The notes beneath the pieces are model-generated. The model had not been told where the DNA came from. It searched no databases and saw only the letters and a program-made list of their open reading frames with translations. Source: Clostridia bacterium (GTDB lineage Bacteria > Bacillota > Clostridia > Christensenellales > DTU072). From it: a stretch of DNA of 9,433 nt. Location of the stretch: NCBI GenBank assembly GCA_028703745.1, contig JAQVME010000035.1, positions 1 through 9,433 of the forward strand, in the 5' to 3' direction. The stretch's first letter is position 1. Every line of letters starts with the position of its first letter. The translations under genes and the position numbers were made by a program. Below are positions 6,801 through 9,433 of the stretch, in pieces.

Positions 6801-8791
6801 GTGATATTATCAAACAGCGCGCCGCCCAGCATAAGCGTGGTATAATCCGCGCTGGAGCCCTCGCCGAACCAAAATTCAAGATTGACTTTTCGGTCGGAAA
6901 GCTGGTTGCCGTTGATGTTGAATTCCAGCTGCTGCCACTCGCCGATTTTTGTGGTATCGGTCTTTATGGGGTCGAGGTCGCCTGCTCCCGTAACTTTGAA
7001 CTGGGCGTAGGGGCGCAGGTCGTAGCTGTCTTCTCCGGTAGCAACGGCGTTGGAGTCTCTCCACTGCCAGTATTTTTGCATATAATCGTTGTACTTCTCG
7101 GTGTAGGTCTCGGATTTGTCATCGTATTCTTCCCAGTCCTCTTTGAGATCTACGAGTTCGTCATAGTCGGCCTTAAGGTCATCATATATGACCTTATAGT
7201 CGGCGGCGGTATCGTCGCCCGTAGCTATGGCATTCCTTCTCTCTGCGCCCAGCGCCTCAATGGCATCGCGGTTCGCCTGAGAGAGAATATCCGCGGTAAT
7301 AGTGTTATCTGATATACGTTTGTGATTGTATTCTGCCTCGGCAACAGTCATAGCGGCATTCGCCGTAGTGACGGCCTCTTCCGAAGGCCGCGCTTCTGTA
7401 GGCGCTGTGGGCTGTGTGCCTACGGACGACGTGGGGGGTGTGGGCAGGTCTGTTGCCCAGACATAAACCCATACTTTTATGGTATAGAAGGTGTTCTTCC
7501 TTACAAGCAGTTGTTTGCTGCTGGTGAAACCTGCGCCTGAAAGGTCGTCATGAAAAATCATCAGCGCCTTGTATTCGGGCAGTCCGCCTGCGGCGGCCTC
7601 TCTTTCCGCGGTCAAACGGAAAATGCCGTCGTTCGACATAAAGTCGGCTCTGTCGGGAGCTATGAAGGTGGATTTGCTATGGTCTGTGTTGTAGGTGTTT
7701 ATATATTTTGCGTCGCCTTCCTTGGTGGCGTCATATCTGTACATCTTCGACATATCTACTATGCCGAGCAGAGGCTTGTCAACCGTAGGCTTGTTGCCGG
7801 TGAGTCCGCTCTTGCCCTCTACGAGGTTGTAGTTTACGGCGTTGTTGCTGCTGTTGGAGCCGCTTCTGAAAGAATAAAAATAATCGGGGGAAGAGGTGAC
7901 AGAAAGCTCGCTCTGCTGCTCAAGGTTCATGTCGGGATAGAGCATGGTCGTCTTCTTTATGTTGGTGGTGTCCTGAGCCGCCGCGTATTGCTCTTTTGTG
8001 ATTTCGGTGCAAATAACGTTGTCAAACAGCGCCGCGCCCTTCGTGGAATACACGTTGTCGGCGCTCTTAATGGTGGCAGGTCCGTGACCCAGCCACAGTC
8101 TTACTTTTATGGTTCTGGCGGCATCGTAGGTGCTGCCTTCAATATAAACTTCGTAGGTCTGCCACTCGCCTTCTGTCGCAATCGACGAAAACTGGGCGTA
8201 TACTCCGCCGTCAATGATTATCCAGGCGCCCTTCTTTGCTTTGTCGGCATCGGCGACTCCCGTCAAATCTATGTCGGTAAGCACGCTGAGCTGCAACTTG
8301 TAATAGGTTTTTGCCTTCAATGTGAAATCGGAAGAATTCTTATAATAAACCGAACCGGCGGTCTTTGTTGACGCCAAAAGCAACGCGTTGGTATCTTGCA
8401 GCTTGTCAGGGTCGTCCTTCTCCGCGGGGGTCTTTGGGTCTATGCCGGGATAGGCAAGCGTGTTGTTGATGCTGAATGCCTTCCGCTCCCGCTCAAACAA
8501 CGCTTGGTCGCTCAAGTCTATGCCGCCGTAGACCACTCCGTCGGTGGACTTGGTGAGCGAGCCGGAGGTTACGTCCCAGCCGGACACGTTCTCCTTTGTG
8601 TATTTCTTACTGCCCGTGGCATTCGCCACGTTGTAAAAGGTACCGTTGGCTACGAGCTGCGTACGGGTTATGGTTTCTTCTGTCTCGTCACCGTTCTTAT
8701 CCGTGAGATCGGGTTCCTTGCAAGCAACAAGCCCCATAGACAGCGCAAGCACTACTAGGATAATAAACATCGAGTAAATTAGTTTTTTCAT
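3833..8791 (-). CDS. Giant modular surface lipoprotein with five carbohydrate-binding-like beta-sandwich modules and a C-terminal membrane anchor
   Basis: No specific family is recognised. The best start is ATG at 8791 (1652 residues), preceded by AGGTGG; the in-frame GTG at 8800 lies inside that ribosome binding site. A signal peptide ends in lipobox LVAC, with Cys24 as lipid anchor. Five related modules follow at about 43-264, 279-669, 673-875, 1073-1252 and 1267-1509. Each has a YYKL/FYTI/CYRL-type strand, a GEWQ.Y.V/WQELVFYI-type strand, a strand with .L.LG, and a closing FDNV-like strand, often followed by a T.EEY-like turn. This is the pattern of CBM4/22-type jelly rolls and suggests glycan binding. 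A fibronectin-III-like domain lies at about 960-1070. Module 2 is split by a Pro-rich linker and a charged helical insertion (448-592). A membrane helix (1568-1590) and a Lys/Glu-rich tail of 62 residues ending in KKKKK follow. No LPXTG motif or catalytic domain is visible. Confidence 0.88.
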   Translation of the reverse strand: MKKLIYSMFIILVVLALSMGLVACKEPDLTDKNGDETEETITRTQLVANGTFYNVANATGSKKYTKENVSGWDVTSGSLTKSTDGVVYGGIDLSDQALFERERKAFSINNTLAYPGIDPKTPAEKDDPDKLQDTNALLLASTKTAGSVYYKNSSDFTLKAKTYYKLQLSVLTDIDLTGVADADKAKKGAWIIIDGGVYAQFSSIATEGEWQTYEVYIEGSTYDAARTIKVRLWLGHGPATIKSADNVYSTKGAALFDNVICTEITKEQYAAAQDTTNIKKTTMLYPDMNLEQQSELSVTSSPDYFYSFRSGSNSSNNAVNYNLVEGKSGLTGNKPTVDKPLLGIVDMSKMYRYDATKEGDAKYINTYNTDHSKSTFIAPDRADFMSNDGIFRLTAEREAAAGGLPEYKALMIFHDDLSGAGFTSSKQLLVRKNTFYTIKVWVYVWATDLPTPPTSSVGTQPTAPTEARPSEEAVTTANAAMTVAEAEYNHKRISDNTITADILSQANRDAIEALGAERRNAIATGDDTAADYKVIYDDLKADYDELVDLKEDWEEYDDKSETYTEKYNDYMQKYWQWRDSNAVATGEDSYDLRPYAQFKVTGAGDLDPIKTDTTKIGEWQQLEFNINGNQLSDRKVNLEFWFGEGSSADYTTLMLGGALFDNITISESQTALAGKDYQELSPFTAEDELSGNVDIGGLIDTTGSIKFADDETLVEADLWEKELVSGVAQDDRELLSYSIVDDETYPINIGGVESFYNLLKMENTDYTAGILNFRSSKEILANKCYRLSLWAKTTDIDEKIGATLALMAKATDSADDMNSVSSFTTYNSEDWQELVFYIKGDTLKNNDISLKFTLGSGTRFDTSSYIKGSLLISAITMKEIKFSEYNASTKSGDQTKSYAFSNTASSSSDSVTNANFGSINLADIEEDAVNASGELVGVAPTSNWTLPSASSITTNGFNKPTLKIENIVIGDTSKPFLTWKHVEDANGAKPEGYEIYILNTIDVDEEDVDELYIGYVASADKYKTVGEGDAEEWHYRFEITSKAKGSFVVRGVSNTGVGTKSDTYANTVTAGQNVFTEYSVTPQKEYKIGTINYKTYEDGLYKNTMFADSTYVSPYSTMLMVESNYLLRANVTAVSKALNANAFYEMSVWVRTLNGAKASVGFEDISEALETRDEYIGYINQDTEGLWVQYRFYIATGAQSSNIELRLTMGNPYDKGTPGTETETTRMYGTDALSKGVIFFDNVQVRTLTEDEYGDKSAAKTADDHEGEYYVGNEVYLPFEMVYSNEFAYKVLSYTTDSFDSFTENTVTTEFDSSDKYNEGFYRGHTPNAYSWTKATDGATVDANRLYGVYSYLDINSNDHPLITNETNPDAFAAFLPQNFDLATFIRMSGYNSLVLSNLINNGQKYTLSNTKVLSSDTYYKLTFKAKTMLPAGTYAEFRYLYEGNNDEYSVIKLNTAGNEIDEYTEYTMYIYNEDDITKSVKWAFSLGGNAADEKIKGMLVIDDVKLSTSDAATYTDAKTVYDALSADAKKLSASQFHIYEEDSEPVVPPDTTDPEKDKDSIFNRGEIWLLISTIVIGLVIIATIVVVLVKKFKKKHPKKVKVENAVKTEKSIIVEPIKPTEKADVQNEEEFTDKEEKPKYVQRVLPKKKKK

Positions 8792-8848
8792 TACTACCAC
8801 CTGTAAATATTTATGCCATTATAAGCATATATTAATAAGTCATTATAA

Positions 8849-8877
8849 ATAATATCACACGCCCGAAATAAATTCAA
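8849..8877 (-). promoter_or_regulatory. Predicted sigma-A-type promoter of the lipoprotein gene
   Basis: On the minus strand TTGAAT (8877-8872) and TATTAT (8854-8849) are separated by 17 bases. Transcription from near 8842 would give a leader of about 50 bases. A perfect TATAAT also occurs nearer the gene (8823-8818) but has no good -35 box. Confidence 0.55.
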
Positions 8878-8991
8878 CAATCTATATGCAACTATTTTTC
8901 TAATTATGTTTCTTTATCCTTAAAATTAACTTACTATTTCTTTGTGACAACATTATTTACTTTTTATTTTTCGGAAAGCACTCTAATTTGT

Positions 8992-9020
8992 TTTATTTGG
9001 TATATAAAAAAGTGTATGAT
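8992..9020 (+). promoter_or_regulatory. Possible promoter of gdhA
   Basis: TATGAT (9015-9020) is a good -10 box, and the hexamer 17 bases upstream (TTTATT, 8992-8997) is a poor -35 box. The surrounding sequence is extremely AT-rich, so other starts are possible. The rest of 8792-9054 holds the lipoprotein promoter and no recognisable riboswitch, RNA gene or terminator. Confidence 0.35.
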
Positions 9021-9054
9021 ATTTATTATAAACCCAAAAAATACCGGAGGATAT

Positions 9055-9433
9055 ATGAATACTTACGCAGAAAACGTGCTAGTCCAACTTAAGAAAAGAC
9101 ACCCCACTCAGAAGGAATATCTTCAGGCAGCAAGCGAGATTTTGGAATCGCTTTCGCTTGTAACCGACAAGCACCCCGAATACGAAAGAGCCGGTATTCT
9201 CGAAAGATTTATCGAACCCGACAGAATGATTACCTTTCGTGTCACATGGGTTGACGACAAAAACCAAGTGCGCGTCAACACCGGTTACCGCGTACAATAC
9301 AACTCGGCTATCGGTCCATACAAAGGTGGTTTGCGCTTCCATCCATCCGTCAATACTTCAATAATAAAGTTTCTCGGTCTTGAACAGATACTCAAAAACA
9401 GCTTGACAGGACAGCCCATAGGCGGCGCCAAGG
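9055..9433 (+). CDS. gdhA: NAD(P)-dependent glutamate dehydrogenase, N-terminal part (cut by window edge)
   Basis: My translation gives 126 codons up to the window edge. The enzyme interconverts glutamate with 2-oxoglutarate and ammonium in the cytoplasm, linking carbon and nitrogen metabolism. The visible part is the glutamate-binding domain of the hexameric GDH family: HPEYERAGILERFIEPDR (40-57), NTGYRVQYNSAIGPYKGGLR (75-94) and SIIKFLGLEQILKNSLTG (102-119), then PIGGAK (121-126). Lys90, Lys114 and Lys126 match, with an offset of one, the substrate-binding Lys89 and Lys113 and catalytic Lys125 of the Clostridium symbiosum enzyme. Cofactor preference depends on the C-terminal domain, which lies outside the window. 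Start: GGAGG four bases before ATG. It is divergent from the lipoprotein gene. Confidence 0.97.
   Translation, partial: MNTYAENVLVQLKKRHPTQKEYLQAASEILESLSLVTDKHPEYERAGILERFIEPDRMITFRVTWVDDKNQVRVNTGYRVQYNSAIGPYKGGLRFHPSVNTSIIKFLGLEQILKNSLTGQPIGGAK

Noticed and set aside
6605..7312. Second long plus-strand open frame (235 codons) opposite the lipoprotein gene
   Set aside because: Same reason; no ribosome binding site or family resemblance supports it.
7550..8371. Long plus-strand open frame (273 codons) opposite the lipoprotein gene
   Set aside because: It is fully antisense to a well-supported gene, has no domain, and its composition (many G, V, R, C) is what the complement of the lipoprotein codons produces.
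8942..8950. TTGTGACAA palindrome upstream of gdhA as an operator
   Set aside because: The half-sites are only four bases, it lies about 70 bases from the likely promoter, and such a match is expected by chance in AT-rich DNA.

Overview
The window looks like chromosome from a low-GC Gram-positive anaerobe, most likely an uncultured member of the Clostridia. The evidence is a tetrahydrofolate (THF) riboswitch in front of a folT-type transporter gene, a SpoVB-like flippase, a lipobox lipoprotein, strong GGAGG-type ribosome binding sites, and a glutamate dehydrogenase start that closely matches the Clostridium symbiosum enzyme. No taxonomic search was possible.

Layout, left to right. (1) Positions 1-1186, minus strand: the N-terminal 395 codons of a glycoside hydrolase family 2 (beta-galactosidase-like) enzyme, cut by the window edge. 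It lacks several residues that define true LacZ active sites. (2) Positions 1187-1523: a divergent regulatory region. It holds a promoter for the GH2 gene, a near-consensus promoter for folT overlapped by a perfect 7-bp inverted repeat, a THF riboswitch aptamer, and an expression platform whose last hairpin covers the folT ribosome binding site. (3) Positions 1524-2039, plus strand: folT, the substrate-binding membrane subunit of an ECF folate importer. (4) Positions 2032-3540, minus strand: a SpoVB/MOP-superfamily flippase whose 3' end overlaps that of folT by 8 bp. (5) Positions 3541-3832: a short intergenic region with two diverged copies of a roughly 42-bp direct repeat, an imperfect CGTTTAT heptamer array and a strong intrinsic terminator. 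(6) Positions 3833-8791, minus strand: a 1652-residue surface lipoprotein. It has five related beta-sandwich modules resembling carbohydrate-binding domains, a fibronectin-III-like domain, a long helical insertion in module 2, and a C-terminal membrane helix with a charged cytoplasmic tail. (7) Positions 8792-9054: an AT-rich divergent promoter region. (8) Positions 9055-9433, plus strand: the start of gdhA, cut by the window edge.

The genes do not form one operon. Folate uptake is under its own riboswitch. The lipoprotein has its own promoter and terminator. A glycan theme is possible, because the GH2 enzyme and the lipoprotein could both act on sugars, but they are separated by unrelated genes and the link is only inference. 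The least conventional items are the lipoprotein, apparently anchored in the membrane at both ends, and the GH2 enzyme with an altered galactose site.
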